From positions 12,707,420 through 12,771,419 of the forward strand of contig CM020620.1 of NCBI GenBank assembly GCA_009829735.1: a stretch of 64,000 bases of DNA. The letters are read 5' to 3'. Shown piece after piece: positions 8,909-21,000 of the stretch (the first letter of the stretch is position 1; every line of letters starts with the position of its first letter). Origin of the DNA: Pyropia yezoensis (lineage: Eukaryota; Rhodophyta; Bangiophyceae; Bangiales; Bangiaceae). Below the pieces are notes generated by a model. That model worked only from the letters and a program-made list of their open reading frames with translations. It ran no database searches and was not told where the DNA came from. The translations under genes were made by a program, and so were the position numbers.

Positions 8909-10900
8909 CTACTCCCGGCGCGGACGCTGAGCCGCGGGAGTGTCCTCCGGCGTTGCCTCCGCGGTACGACGGGAACCGGAGGAAGACGGGATGACGTAGT
9001 GCGGTGGACGCGGCGCATCCCGGTATGACGCCATCGGAGTAGTACCAGTAGTTGCCGGTGGCTCCCGCTCATTCAGATATGTCCGTCGGCGCCGCTGGAA
9101 GCCCGTGAAGGTCTCTGACCACTGCTGGGCCAAGCCATGCCGCGTCAAAGTCGCCAGAAGTTCGCCAACCACCGGGTTGTTCGACATCTGACCGCTGTCC
9201 GCGCAAGCAAACACCCGGTCGACCACGTCGTTCAAGACGCTGGCGTAAGTACCCAGCACCAGAGAGGACCCGACGCCTTCAACCTGCACCGGAAGACGAC
9301 CCAGCTGGTCTTCAATCATACCGACGTCGTACTGGTCGCATGTTGGACCACCTTGGTTCAGGTACCAGTCAGGCACCCGGAAGCGGGTAAGGCGCAGAGT
9401 CGGCGCCGGAATCTCGAACCGGCCCGAGGATGACACTACCGGACGGTCCACAACGGCCCCCGAGACCGGAGTACCCAACTCCAGCGGAGGCACAGCGCCG
9501 CCGGCGTTGGAAGAAGGCGTCCGGGGTAGAGCGGCCGGAGTAATCGGCGACCGCACGGCCACTCCCAGACTCGCCGCAGACGCCCGACCGACCGCCGCGG
9601 CCCATCCCGACTCCTGCACCGGCGGCCCAACTGGCAGAAGATCAAGGGCGGCCGGAGCAGGAAAGCTACCTAGCTGCGGCCACGCCGGAAGCGGCGTCGC
9701 CAGCTGCACCTTGGCCGGAGAAGACTGGTAGACCACCTGCGCCCAACCGAAGCCATCCCGACGCGGGCGGTTCTGGTCGGCAATCGCGTTCAAGAAGTTC
9801 CGGTCATGCACCGGTACCAGACGCCGGAAGTCGATCATCGCCTGGAAGAGCTCCTTGTACTCCTCGTCCTCGCTGCACAGGAAGTCGACGGTCAACTTGT
9901 CGACAATCCAGACCATCAGGAGGTCGGGGAGAAACCAAAGCCGGTTGGACACCAAGACCTCGTGAAGCCAGTGGTTGGCCGCCAAGACTGTCATCTCGGA
10001 CGTGTACATCATGTACGGGATTGAATGGAAGAAGCCCTTGATCGACGCCTGAGTCAAGGCGTCCAAGAAGTACCAGGTGCAAGGGATGCTGGAAGGAGCA
10101 AACCCGACCGGGATCTCGACTTCCTGCTGCTGCGGGATGACCTTGGGGTAGTATGCCGCCCGGTTAGCCTTGTCCAGCTTCCAGAACTCCTGGTGGTTGC
10201 AGCTCACAAGGAAGTCACGCTGACGCCCGCGTCGCTCACCCTGCTCCCGTGCCGGCGACAACTTGGAGTATTTCCGGGTCAAGAAAGGCGGCTCCAGAGC
10301 GACCATGCTCGGACGGGGGTCGCAGTTCAAGCTTCCCGACCCCTTGAGCGCCTCGTCCCAGACCTTGAGCGCCCGGTGGACGTACCCTTCCTCCTCCGGC
10401 CACCGGAGAACGGACGCGGACACGCGACGCTCGGTCAAGGGTAGATCCAGTACCAGCGCGAAGGGGAGATCCTCCAGACGAGCAGCCCAAGAGGAACCCG
10501 AGAAGCTCTGGGAGCGGTCTTGTGCCAGGCGCATCTGGTCCGCCGTATGAAGACGTGCCTTGTCCATCTCGGTCAAGACCCCGCGCTGGAGTTCCTTGCG
10601 CCAGAGGTCCATGCAATCCTGCTGGCACTGGGCCGCCCCGGCGTTGCCGACCACCGTGGAGTAACGCCGGGCCGCCAGAGGATCCTGCCCAAGAAGCATC
10701 TCCGGGAGACCCTCCGGGGGGGCCTCGACCGGGTGCATCGCGGAAGCCGGGGGAACTCGATCCGTCCCCGCCGTGGCGACCGGCGCCGGCACCGACATCC
10801 GAGGAACCGGAGGCAGGAGAGGGGCACGACGACCCGAGTTCTCCTCCGCAACACTCGCCGCCGGAACCACGGGCCCAGCTTGGATCTCGGAACTGGACAT
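8909..10900 (-). CDS. antisense gene of element B (aORF), conserved with element C
   Basis: A 663-residue frame on the strand opposite gag-pol, placed between pol and the 3' LTR and running tail to tail with pol. Start chosen at ATG 10900 (MSSSEIQAGP); the frame is open further up into the LTR. The N-terminal quarter is Pro/Ala-rich. A folded-looking core at about residues 190-400 contains FLVSCNHQEFW, YYPK, EVEIPVGF and a hydrophobic helix-rich part (AANHWLHEVL). The tail is basic. The element C counterpart at 32556-34544 has PYLVTSAQLEFPQ, YYPK, QVEVPYGF and ATQWLLEVM in the same order and almost the same total length. I recognise no known domain. Antisense genes are known in some plant Ty3/gypsy elements, but I cannot link this one to them. 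The homology is visible; function is unknown. Confidence 0.75.
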   Translation of the reverse strand: MSSSEIQAGPVVPAASVAEENSGRRAPLLPPVPRMSVPAPVATAGTDRVPPASAMHPVEAPPEGLPEMLLGQDPLAARRYSTVVGNAGAAQCQQDCMDLWRKELQRGVLTEMDKARLHTADQMRLAQDRSQSFSGSSWAARLEDLPFALVLDLPLTERRVSASVLRWPEEEGYVHRALKVWDEALKGSGSLNCDPRPSMVALEPPFLTRKYSKLSPAREQGERRGRQRDFLVSCNHQEFWKLDKANRAAYYPKVIPQQQEVEIPVGFAPSSIPCTWYFLDALTQASIKGFFHSIPYMMYTSEMTVLAANHWLHEVLVSNRLWFLPDLLMVWIVDKLTVDFLCSEDEEYKELFQAMIDFRRLVPVHDRNFLNAIADQNRPRRDGFGWAQVVYQSSPAKVQLATPLPAWPQLGSFPAPAALDLLPVGPPVQESGWAAAVGRASAASLGVAVRSPITPAALPRTPSSNAGGAVPPLELGTPVSGAVVDRPVVSSSGRFEIPAPTLRLTRFRVPDWYLNQGGPTCDQYDVGMIEDQLGRLPVQVEGVGSSLVLGTYASVLNDVVDRVFACADSGQMSNNPVVGELLATLTRHGLAQQWSETFTGFQRRRRTYLNEREPPATTGTTPMASYRDAPRPPHYVIPSSSGSRRTAEATPEDTPAAQRPRRE

Positions 10901-11085
10901 ACCGTCCAGACTCCGGAGAACGAGAGGGCCAAGGTGAAGGAGCGGAGGGGGGGGGGCAGAATCGGGGCAGGTGATCGTGACCGGGGTGAAGACGCTCGAC
11001 CTCGGCACCGGTGTGGACGTGCTCGAGGCTGTGCACGGTGGCACCTGGTTCGGCCCGAGGACGTGCCGGACTAGGGAGGGAGCTA

Positions 11086-11658
11086 TGTAGCATCCCTGGC
11101 CCCGACTTGGCGCCGACCCGGGACTGCAACCAGAGGGCACCAGGTGCCAGAACACGCCCGCCGTGTGGCGATGGTTGGCGGCCGTGGCCCGTGCCCGGCA
11201 CTGGGATGCGGTGGACTACGCTATCCACACGCGAGAGGGGGATTTCTGATGTGTTTTTGCATATTTGTGAGGGACTTGATTTGAGAGAATTTGAGTGTGA
11301 GATTAGTGAGTGGGAATAGAATTAGTAGTGATAGTGGCCCCCGACCTGACGAGGTTAGACTCGGGTCGGGGCCACTCGGGGTTATGGGGGGGGCTACCGG
11401 GCCAACGTGCCGGGGTTCCCCCAGATGCACGTTAAGAGGGACAGCGAGGCGCCCTCGGCCCGCGCCCTCAGGGAAAAAGACAACTGCGCGTTTGCTTTCC
11501 TCTTCCCCGTGTGCACTACCGTGCGTATCTGTTTGCCCTGCAAGCAGGCACGTGAGGCAACAGGCATACCATTCTCGTAGTTCCCCTTTCTGCGTTACCT
11601 GTCCCTTTCCCCCGAGGGATATTGACACGTGTCTGAGAGGATCGAGTTTTATACCACA
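11086..11658 (+). repeat. 3' LTR of element B
   Basis: 573 bp, the same sequence as 2133-2705. It is preceded by a purine-rich tract (GGGAGGGAG), the likely plus-strand primer, and followed by the TTCCC target duplication at 11659-11663. Confidence 0.95.
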
Positions 11659-14540
11659 TTCCCGGCTGAGCTCCCGGACGGACTCCCTCCCGAGCGTAGT
11701 CACAAGTTTAGCATCGAGCTGACCGACGACGCTGAACCACGTCGCAGCGGTATTTACCGCCTCTCCGAGTGGGAACTCGATGAACTCAAGACCCAACTTG
11801 CGACCTTGATTCGGAAGAGATTCATCCAGCCAAGTGCCTCACCGTGGGGCTCCTCCGTTCTATTTGCGGCGAAGAAGGACGGCGGCTGGCGGATGTGCAT
11901 CGACTACCGAGCATTGAACAAGGCCACCATCAAGAATGCGTATCCTCTACCACGTATCGATGACATCTTTGATCAACTACGAAAGGCCAAGTATTTTACG
12001 AAGATTGACCTCCGCTCTGGCTAACACCAGATCCGGCTGGACCCTGACACCATCCCATTGACGGCGTTGCGGACCAAGTATGGATTCTACGAGTTTACTG
12101 TGCTACCCTTCGGACTGACGAACGCCCCCGCAGTCTTCATGAACTTCATGAACGATGTGTTCAGACCCTACCTGTACGACTTCATCTGCGTCTACTTAGA
12201 CGACATTTTGGTCTACAGCGAATCCTACGAGGATCATGTCAAGCACCTGAGAAAAACCCTGGCCAAGCTACGAGACCACAAGCTTTACGCCAAGGCAAGT
12301 AAGTGCCAATTCGCTCGAACCACTGTCGATTACCTCGGCCACGTCATATCTGACGCAGGCTTTTCCATGGAGGACCAGAAGGTCCAAGCCATTCGGACGT
12401 GGGCAACCCCCAAGAGCGAGAAGGACGTGCAGTCCTTCCTCGGTATGGTCAACTTCTATCGCCGATTTATCAAGGGAATGGCCGCAGTTGCTACCCCTCT
12501 TACGAGGTTGACGGGGAAGGTCGACTTTGAGTGGACGCCGGACGCCCAAAAAGCCTTCGAGCAGCTGCGGACTCTGACAACAAGTGCACCGGTACTAAGG
12601 CCGTTTGACAAACGATATCCCATCTACGTGTCTACTGATGCCAGCGGGTATGCTATTGGCGCAGTCCTCGAACAAGACGACGGAAAGGGACGGCGTCCAG
12701 TGGCATTCTTCTCCCTGACCTTGAATATCCACGAACAACGCTACAGCATCCGCGAACGTGAGCTGCTCGCAGTGGTCCAAGCCATCCGGCACTGGCGCTG
12801 CTACCTCCACGGAAGACCCTTTGAGGTCCATACCGACCACGAGTTCCTGAGATACCTGCGAACCCAAGAAAGGCTGAACGACCGCCAAGTCAAGTGGCTT
12901 GAACTTCTGGACCAATTCCAGTTCAAGATTGTCTCGATCAAAGGCATCTCCAACGCCGTAGCTGATGCCCTTTCCAGGCAACCCCAAGATGCCCCTGACA
13001 AGCACGAACCCAACCAAGATCTCATTAGTCGAGTGCTGACCAAGACCATTGACGAAACCCTCAAGAAAACTGAAATCAACAACCTCATGACCATCAACCA
13101 AAGTGATCAAGACCTTGCCACCCTAGAACAAGAGTACAAAGCGGACCCCGAATTTGCCGACCTAGCCAAGGACCCGGTATCTCCCTACCGGTTTCATATG
13201 AGGTTGTTGAAACGAGGTGACCGTACGTGCATCCCCGCTGGTACTCTACGCCAAAGAATCCTCCACGACTACCACGACGTCCCGTGCCAAGGGCACATGG
13301 GAGTGAAGAAAACCACCAAGGCCGTTGCTTCCAATTACTACTGGAAGTCTATGCGGCAGGACATCCAAAGATACGTACAATCATGTGATTCGTGCCAGCG
13401 GAACAAGGCTAGCTCTCATTCACCTCTGGGTCATCTCAAACCACTCGAACCCCCAAGCCAAAGATGGGCAAGTGTCTCCATGGACTTTATCACCCCACTG
13501 CCACTGACACCACGAGGCCACAACGGCATTTATGTCGTTGTTGACCGACTCACCAAGATGATTCGCCTGGCACCAATGAAGCCGGAATGTACAGCGCCGG
13601 TCACAGCTCAGCTTTACCACGATCACGTCTATCGCAACCACGGCCTACCTCAAGAAGTAGTCTGTGACCGCGACCCCATCTTTTTCTCCAACTTCTGGCG
13701 GTCACTGACAAAGATCCTCAAGGTCAAGATCAAAGCCTCATCGGCCTACCACCCGCAGACGGACGGCCAAACTGAGATTATAAACATGAAAATTGAAGAA
13801 ATCCTCAGAAACTTCGTCAACCGTCATCAAGGCGACTGGGATCTTTTCCTCGTTGGCGCGGAAGTTGCGTACAACCGGTCACCTAATGCCGTAACCACGT
13901 ACTCTCCATTTTTCTTGAACTACGGGTTTGAACCAAGGACCGTGCCTATGGACATCCTCGACAGCAGGGACTCAAATCTTCCTGCTGTGTCGGATTGGCT
14001 ATCCAGCCTCCACGATGCTCAAAAGACGGCTATCGCCGCCATCAAGAGCGCCAATGAGACGCGCGCGGCGTACGCAAACCGTCATCGCCGACCATGCACA
14101 ATCACTGTGGGCGACCACGTACTCCTCAGCACCAAGAACCTCTTGCCCGACGCTTTTCAAGGCGCTCGTAAGCTGATGCCCAAATACCCCGGACCCTACT
14201 AAGTCACGGAGAGCATCAATGACGTCACGTTCCGTCTCGATCTTCCTCAAGCTGTCCTCGACCGCAAAGTTCACAACGCCTTTCATGCCAGCCTCCTGAA
14301 GCCGTACCGCGCTGATCCGTATGGTCGACTTCCTCCTGTTCCACCCCCGGTTGCATTTCCGGATGGCTCGGTCGAGTATAAAGTGGACTCCATTATACGG
14401 TCACGAAAGCGCCGTGGACGACTGCAGTACCTCGTCAAATGGAAAGGCTGCGACATTAGCGAGAACTCTTGGCTGACAAAGCAAGACCTTGTGAACGCCC
14501 CTGAAGTTTTAGGCGCGTTTCTTCGATGCGCGTCCTAAGG
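11659..14540 (+). pseudogene. pol: 3' part of pol of element A (RT to chromodomain)
   Basis: This continues the pol region cut off at 2132. Recognisable parts in order are reverse transcriptase ([22 protein letters not shown]), RNase H (VSTDASGYAIG; HTDHEFLRYL), integrase zinc finger (CQGHMGVKKTT...CDSCQRNKA) and core (SMDFITPLPLT; CDRDPIF; AYHPQTDGQTE). A chromodomain-like end follows at about 14370-14540 (LQYLVKWKGCDISENSWL). The sequence divides from elements B and C at most positions, so it is a different chromovirus lineage. It is a fossil, broken in a few places as well as by the insertion. Confidence 0.85.
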
Positions 14541-14549
14541 GGCGAGAGG

Positions 14550-15455
14550 TGTAAGGATTTGTCCCTTAAATCGCCACCCGGAACCCAGGGGACATGGACT
14601 GGGACCTCTTCTTACATGTCCGGCCCCGATAACTCCCCCCAAGACACATCAATTCCCCACTACCCTGGGAGACACCACGCTGTATCCCTGACATTTTGCG
14701 GACGTCGGCCGACCGCACGAAAGCCGCCGTCAACGCACTGTCGGAACCCTGTCATGGACGTCAAAACTCGACAACGAGGAGCGAGTGACATCGTCGACCA
14801 ACCACGGGCGGACATCCCCGTCTGTGCTGCCTGAATTTTATTCTCTGCGCTGCTGGAAAGCTGGCATCAAGGACCAGTCACATGATTCACCGACACTGAG
14901 GACACCGTACATCCTCGCTGGCGGCTGAGTGCGATATGACTGGCTCGCCGGCTTTTGGATTGATTGAATTTGGCCTTGCTGGCCCTTACAGCCAGTCGGA
15001 CCTTCTGGCCGACCGGCGTGTGGAGCCGGCTGGTGGGGCGCGCTGGGCGCCATCCACGGGACCCCCTTCGTTTCGGGCAAACTGGGGCTGCACTCCTTTA
15101 GTGCGCACGCCCGCCCATGCTTTGTTCTGAGAGACATGCTTTGTTTTTGGACCGCTCTGTGCCTACCGGCGGTGCGATGGGGAAACGCATGCTTTGGGGC
15201 ACCTCGGGTGCCCCAACGCGAGTATATAGTGCGTGGGTGTCGGCGCCACCGGGGGAGACGAGAGGGGTAACCACAGACACAGACCAAAGACACTGTTTAC
15301 CTTTTGTACCCTCGATCTCCACCGACGTCGCACCCATCTTCTTCCCCAGACCCACCCCCGTCGAGACCACCGTCCTCTTCCCCGTGCCCCGCCGCCTCAT
15401 TGGCTCGCAGGGCCCGCTGACACCCCCACGAGTACGTTGAGGGCTCCCCGGTTTT
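14550..15455 (+). repeat. probable 3' LTR of element A
   Basis: This starts TGTAAGGATTTG directly after a purine-rich tract (AAGGGGCGAGAGG), just after the chromodomain. A TATA-like stretch (GAGTATATAGTG) lies near 15217, as expected at the U3/R border. The right end is not certain. One TG...CA reading with inverted ends (TGTAAGG / CCTTACA) would close at 14990 but would leave the TATA outside. No second LTR is available for comparison. Confidence 0.45.
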
Positions 15456-15459
15456 AGGT

Positions 15460-18027
15460 TGGTCCTCACACTCTCGTAGCGCGCTGACCCACGAGGCCAG
15501 TGCGGCTGCGGGCAGCACCCGCGCGAGCCCCCCCACCCAAAGGCCCCCCATGGAGACCGGCAGGGCCGCCCGCGCGCACAGCGCCTCCCGCGTCGCCATC
15601 GCGTCACGGGCGTCGCACAGCAGCGCTACCAGCGCGCGGCGCGCTTCGCGGTCTACCGACGCCGCAAGCCGCGGGCCAGCCACGAGCGGCAGCCCCCGCA
15701 TCCAATAGTTGGAGCGGGGGCCAGCCGTCAGCCGCAGCAGCAGCAGCTGCGCCTGGAGTGCGGCTGGCGGGAGCGCCACGATGGCGTCCGTCAGCTCCCT
15801 CATCTCGCCCGCGAGCCTGTCCACCGCGTCGGTCACGTACGCGTGCGAGCCGAGGGGGCCGGAGAACTGCACCAGCCCCTCCGTGCTCCACGCACCCAAC
15901 CACCCCGGCGGCACAGGCGCCCCAGCGGGGGACCATCCCACACACTTGTGGGGCGCCAGCACGGCGTCAATGCCGGCGCCCCACTCGCCGGCGTCGGCCA
16001 CCAGGCGGGCCAGCGTGTCGGGGGGGCCCGCCGCAACCACGACGTCGTGTAACGCGGCCAGAAAAAGGTGGGGGTACGCTGCGCGGACCACGTCCAGCAC
16101 GAGGGCCAGCGCCGCCGCGTGCAAGAGGGGGCCGAGCGGGTCGCCCTGCTGGGCGCCCCGCTCGGCCGTCAGCCACAGCCCCTGGTGGTTGACCCCCTCG
16201 GGGTCCTCCCAGCCGTACACGCGTGGCCCCTCCCCGCCGTACACCCACTCCATGTAGTGGTTGACGACGGGGAGGCCTCGGCTCAGGACCGCCTTCGCGG
16301 CGGCACGAGCCACGTTGTTGAAGGCGTTCCTGAAGTCGAGCTGCGCCACCGCATGGTCGGGGTTGCTGGCAAGGTGGGCCTCAAACGCGTGGATGACCCG
16401 CTCACACGCGTTGGGCACCCCCACCCCCAACTGGAGCGGCCCCAGCAGCTCCGCCGCCGCCGATCGCACCGTCCCCGCCAGGTCCGACGCAGCCAGCTTG
16501 CGCAACACCTCCGGCATTCCGATGGGCCGCAGCTTGGGCAGCCCGTCGGTGTCGTCGCCGCCAGGCTTGCGCAGCAGCAAGAGGTCGGCGCCGGCGAGGG
16601 CACGCTAGGCGGCGTCGGGCATCCACATGACCGACGTCTCACCAACCAGGAGGGAGATCACGCCGACCAGGGCGTCGCAGCCCGCGTCACCCAGCGCCCA
16701 CAGATGCTCCATCCGAAGCCCTGAGGGGCCGGGCGCCGATCGCCGCGGCGCCGACCAGATGGCCAGCGTGACCGCCTCCCGGCTGACGTGGCGGGGTGTC
16801 GCGGCCCGGCCGCCGAACTCGGCTGCCCGGGCAAAAGGTCGCATCAAAGTCCGCCTCAACCGAGGCGGGCGTCGCCTGGCCGGGCCCGGCGCAGGGAAAC
16901 AGCCGTAGTGCCTTCAGCCAGACCGCCAGCGTGCGCAGGGCCGGCGGATCGGCGGTCAGGGCGCGGGCGGCGGCGCTGAGGCGCCCGGCCACGACGAGCC
17001 ACAGCGCCTGCCGCTGCGCCGCCGTCGCCCGTGGTGCTGCCGCTGCGTGGGCGCCACGTGGGCGACGGCCGCCCCGACCCGCGGTGGGTGCCCCCGTGCC
17101 AATGGCCGTGCCAACCTGTCCAGGGGGGGGCGGCCGCCAGATCCCCGCGTCGCGGTCCGCCAGGGCCGCCGCAAAGTCGCCATCCAGCACCGCGGCCGCG
17201 CGAGCCAAGCGCGACAGCGAAGTGTGTCGCCTCTCGGAGTCGGCGGTGGGAACGTGGAGCAGGAGGGACGGCAGCACCAGCAGCCATAGCCAGGCGTGCT
17301 GCTGCCGCGGCTTCATTCGCGCGCAGTCCAGCGCCGCCGCCCCCAGCCGGCGCCACGACGTTAGCAATCCGTGCGGTATGTGCGCCACCGTGCGTGCCCC
17401 GGACGCCACGAGCGGAGCCCGGTCCGCGCCGGGTGGCGCCAGAGAGGTCAGGAAGGTAGAAAGTCGTCGCCGCCACTCGGCGTGGTCCTTGTCGAAGAGG
17501 TAGAGCCCCGCCGCGTCCGCCGCCGTCCCGGATCCGCTGCCGCTGCTCGTTTCGCTGCCGTCCGTCGCGCCGCCTCCAGCTGCCGCCGCCGCCGTCCAGC
17601 GGTGGCGCACCTGCTTGGGGTTGAGCCGGCACTGCGGCTTGTGGGCGGAGAGGGGGGACTTGGCCCCCATGCGCCTCTCCGCCTCCCAGGCGTGCCCACA
17701 GTAGCAGCACGCCTTGAGCCGCAGCGCGGCAACCACCTCAGCCGGCACCTCGGAGAGGAGGTGTGCGCGTCGCAGGTGGACCATGCCCCCCTGCGACGTC
17801 ACGCCCCACTCCGGCCTCTCCACGCAGCCCGCCACCGGACAGAACGTAGTGGTGGCCAGCCGCTTCCGCACCGCGTCGTGCCCCCCCCCGCCTTTCCCAG
17901 GGGGGGCCCCCACCCCTGTGGGTGGAGCCCTCTGTGCCCCACCTCCAGTGGGTGGCACACAAGCGCCGGCCTGCCCCCCCCCTGCGGGGTCCCCGGCCGC
18001 CTCCCCCCCCCCGCGAGCGTCACTCAT
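15460..18027 (-). pseudogene. ORF2 of LINE: zinc fingers plus reverse transcriptase
   Basis: Start at ATG 18027 (MSDARGGGEA), which overlaps the ORF1 stop. Residues 63-89 form a Cys/His motif (C63, C68, H84, H89). A second Cys/His cluster lies at 107-133 (CCYC...H...C). Downstream come APGPSGLRMEHLWAL, LRPIGMPEVLRKL, QLDFRNAFN (first catalytic Asp) and GAQQGDPLGP, typical of non-LTR reverse transcriptases. The copy is dead. There is a frame change near 16860 and an in-frame TAG at 16605-16607. The second catalytic motif near 16035-16055 reads HDVVV where HDD would be expected. Homology stops near 15460 (WVSALRECEDQ), before any endonuclease domain. No intact element is available in the window for comparison. 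Confidence 0.8.
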
Positions 18028-21000
18028 GGCGACGCTCGTCGCTAACGTTGGGGGGGGTGCCAGCCGCTGCCGGTGAGGCCGCCGCGGCCGCCGTCGATGA
18101 TGCGGTGGCGGAGGGGTCGTCCGGCGTGGCCGCATCGGCGGTCACCCCCCCGATCTGGGCATCCGCCCCGCCAGCCGCGGCCGTCGGCCACGCAGACGTC
18201 GGGAGGACGGCCGCCCGCGCCAGCTCATTGGCTGGCGTGGTAGGGGCGTCCGTGTCCTCCGCTGCAGGGGGTGGGTGGAAGCGTGGAGTCGCCGGGGCGG
18301 CGGCGCCGGATCGCACGTTGGCGATCGCCCTCGCCGGCGCCACGCCCGGCGCAGTGCCAGCGGTGCGGCACGTGGTAGCGTCGGCGGCTGCTGCGCCATC
18401 GGCGGTGGCCGTGCCCCGCACCCGCTTGCGGCGGGTCGCCTTGGCGGCCGCTCGCGGGGGCAGGCCAGGGACGCGCACCGCCGCCGCCAGCGCTGTGGCC
18501 GCGGCCAGGGTCGGGGGGATTGGCGCCGGGGGGGGCGGCATGCACGCCCCCTCGGCTGAGGCCGCTGAGGCTGAGGACGCCGTCGGGGCATCAGTGGGCG
18601 CCGGCGGCCGCCGTGCGGCAGGGGCCGTGGCGGCTGCAGCTGCGCCTGTCGCTGGGGGGGCGCTGGCATCCGTCGGCGTCGGAGCAGCCAGCGGCTGCGC
18701 GGGTGCTGCGGCCCGGCGCGGCCAGCCGAAACTCTCCGCCGCAGGCGCACGGCGTGGTGTGGCTGTGTCGGGCGGCGCGGCGACAGTGGCGCCGGCCTTA
18801 GAGATTGACGGCACCGCGGCCGTCCCGAGAGGGGGTGCAAAATCCCTTTCCCCCGCTATCACCACCCCCTCCATCCCCGCCGAAGTATTTAGCGTCGGGT
18901 CGGGCGGCGGCGGCACAAGGTCTACGGTCGCCAAATTGGCGCCGTCACCCCCGGGGTGTTCCCCCTGGCGTGGCTTGCCGGGGCCTGACGTGGCGGTGGC
19001 ACGTCCGCCAACCGCAGCGTCCGCCGTCCCGCCCGTGGCACCCACCCGCGCAGGTCCACCACCGCAACCGCTACCGCCGGGGACGGCGGGGGCAGACGAA
19101 GTAGCCGCACGGCCGCCCACTGCCGCCTCACTCCCCCCCCCGGTGGCGGGGTCGCGCGACGGCGGGGTAGCGCGACGGCCCACGCTCAGACGTGCTGGCC
19201 GTCCGGCCGGTCACGGCGACAGTCTCGATGGCCGTTGCAAAGGCCGGGCCAGCACCGCCGCCAGCCAAACCGCCACCAACGGCGTCAACGGCCGGCCCGC
19301 CGTCAGTCGATCCGCCCCCGTCGTCCACGTCCATGGGGGCATCCCCATCGGCGTGGCCGCCGGGGGCAGACGCCATGGCGGCACGGCCGTCCGTGCATGA
19401 GGCCAAGGCCCCCCGCCCGCCCTCAGGCGTGTTGGCCGCAGTCCCCGCGGCGTCGTCGCCACCGCCCACGGCCCCGCCAGCCACCTCCAAGCCGCCACCA
19501 CCGCCGCCGTCTGCCCCGTCACGGCCCCGTCGGCCCTTCCGGCCCCGCCGCGCGGTCTTACCCGCGGGGGTGGTGGTCGGTGGCCCACCACTGGGTGCCG
19601 CTGCGCACCCAGCGGCCCGTCTGCCGGCCGATCCGCCGCCGGCCGGCTCGCCAGCGGCCGCCACGGCAGCCGCACTCCCCCCACTCTCGAGTGCGGCGGC
19701 GGTCGCCTCGGCCGCGTCGCCCCCTTTTTCAGCGGCGGCCGCCGCCGCCGCCGCTGCGACACCCCCAGTGCCCTCCACACGAGCGGATCCGCCGCCGGAC
19801 ACCGAAGCGTCGGCGGAAACACTAGCAACACTGTCTCCGCTCTCGTCAGCGGGCGCCGCGGGGCCCACGCGCGCACCGGCGGTGGCCGATCCGCCACCAC
19901 CGGCGCCCGCGGCCGACCCCGCCGCACGCCTCGCGCCCGCGCCCAGACCACCCCCGCCGTCCAGCGGTTTCCCGCTCGCCGGGCGCGCGGCCAGCGCCGC
20001 CTCCACGTGCGCACGCAGCGACGAGCGCACGTGGGGTGGCATGCCTGCTCGCGTGCCCAGCTGGCCAAGCTTGGCCTCGAGGCGGCGGCGGCAAAGATCC
20101 TCCGCTGTGGCTGCCACCGCCTCACGCGACAGCTGGGAACGGCGGCGCGCGCCCAGGAGCGACGCCGACCACGGGTCGACGGCCGGCAGCGGGGTCAGCA
20201 CCTTGGCCGCCGGCCCGCCCCGCACCGCCGCGCGGAACGCCTCGGCGGCGTCCGCGACCAGCGTCACCGCGGTGGTGGCGCCAAAGCGGTCCACGTCCAC
20301 CACCGCATGCGCGTCCGCTCCTGTCAGGTCCACCAGGAGGGAGCGCAGGCAGTGGGCACGCGCGTCACGCGACACGCCGGCCACGTAAACGGTCGCCAAC
20401 GGGGCGACCGTCCCGCGCCGGCCGGCCACACGCGTGAGCGCGGCGGCGGCCGCCGCCGCGCGCTCGGCCGACGTCTTTGCCGCGGCGGCCGACGCCGCAC
20501 CGCGGGCCGGGCCCGCCCCGCCGGCTGCCCCCCCAGCCGCGACCGTTGCCTCGGCGGTCGCCCGCAGGCTGCCGCTGTGGCGGACCGCCTCAGCCCAGGT
20601 ACCCCGGCGTTTACCCTCCCCTCCACCGCAAGGGGAGCCTCTGCCCCCCCGAGGGGGGGCGATGCGCCCGGGGCACCCGCCGAGCACGCCCCACTGCTTG
20701 CTGCGGCCGCCGAGGAGGGCGCCGCGAGCTCGGCCGCCGCCGAGGCCGCCGCCGTGCCGCTCGCTGCCGCCGCCACCGCGTCCGCCGTCACGTTGCCCGC
20801 CGCCGCTGCACCTGCCGCGGAGGACAGAGGAGTAGGGGTGGGCCCACCCCCGCCCGATGCCGGCGAGGAGGGGAAAGACCCCACCCCCCCCGCCAAACGC
20901 GTTCCCGCCTGCCGACGAGGACCACCAACACCCCCGTCGCTGCCGGTACGCGGCCCGTGGCTGGCCGACAAGGCCGAAATGACAGCCACTGTCAGCGCTT

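Larger units (their letters stand above)
2133..11658 (+). mobile_element. element B: young, apparently whole Ty3/gypsy chromovirus with an antisense gene
   Basis: The element is 9526 bp. Both LTRs are 573 bp, start TGTAG and end CCACA, and I see no difference between them, so insertion was recent. The target duplication is TTCCC, at 2128-2132 and 11659-11663. Parts are the 5' LTR, primer-binding site (2710-2726), gag (2915-4675), pol with protease, reverse transcriptase, RNase H, integrase and chromodomain (4861-8763), a large frame on the opposite strand (8909-10900), a purine-rich tract before 11086, and the 3' LTR. No break is evident. It sits inside pol of element A. The antisense gene and the primer-binding site are shared with element C (31749-49141), so the two belong to one lineage. 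Confidence 0.93.
614..15460 (+). mobile_element. element A: old Ty3/gypsy chromovirus, split by element B
   Basis: A Ty3/gypsy-type LTR retrotransposon with a chromodomain. Parts in order are gag (614-1492), the protease side of pol (1516-2132), an insertion of element B (2133-11658), then reverse transcriptase, RNase H, integrase and chromodomain (11659 to about 14540). A purine-rich tract at 14536-14549 precedes a TG at 14550, which I take as the start of the 3' LTR. A TATA-like stretch near 15217 lies in that LTR. Its end is not fixed but is before about 15460, where LINE sequence starts. The 5' LTR was not found. The element is broken: apart from the insertion there are about two or three breaks in pol. 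It is older than element B, which sits inside it. Confidence 0.8.

Noticed and set aside
14550-14990. A 441-bp LTR with ends TGTAAGG/CCTTACA
   Set aside because: Attractive ends, but the TATA-like site lies at about 15217, outside it, and there is no second LTR to confirm it. A longer LTR was preferred with low confidence.
15297-15459. C-terminal tail of the LINE reverse transcriptase frame
   Set aside because: The last residues (Glu/Gly-rich) are read through the element A LTR region; LINE homology stops near 15460.
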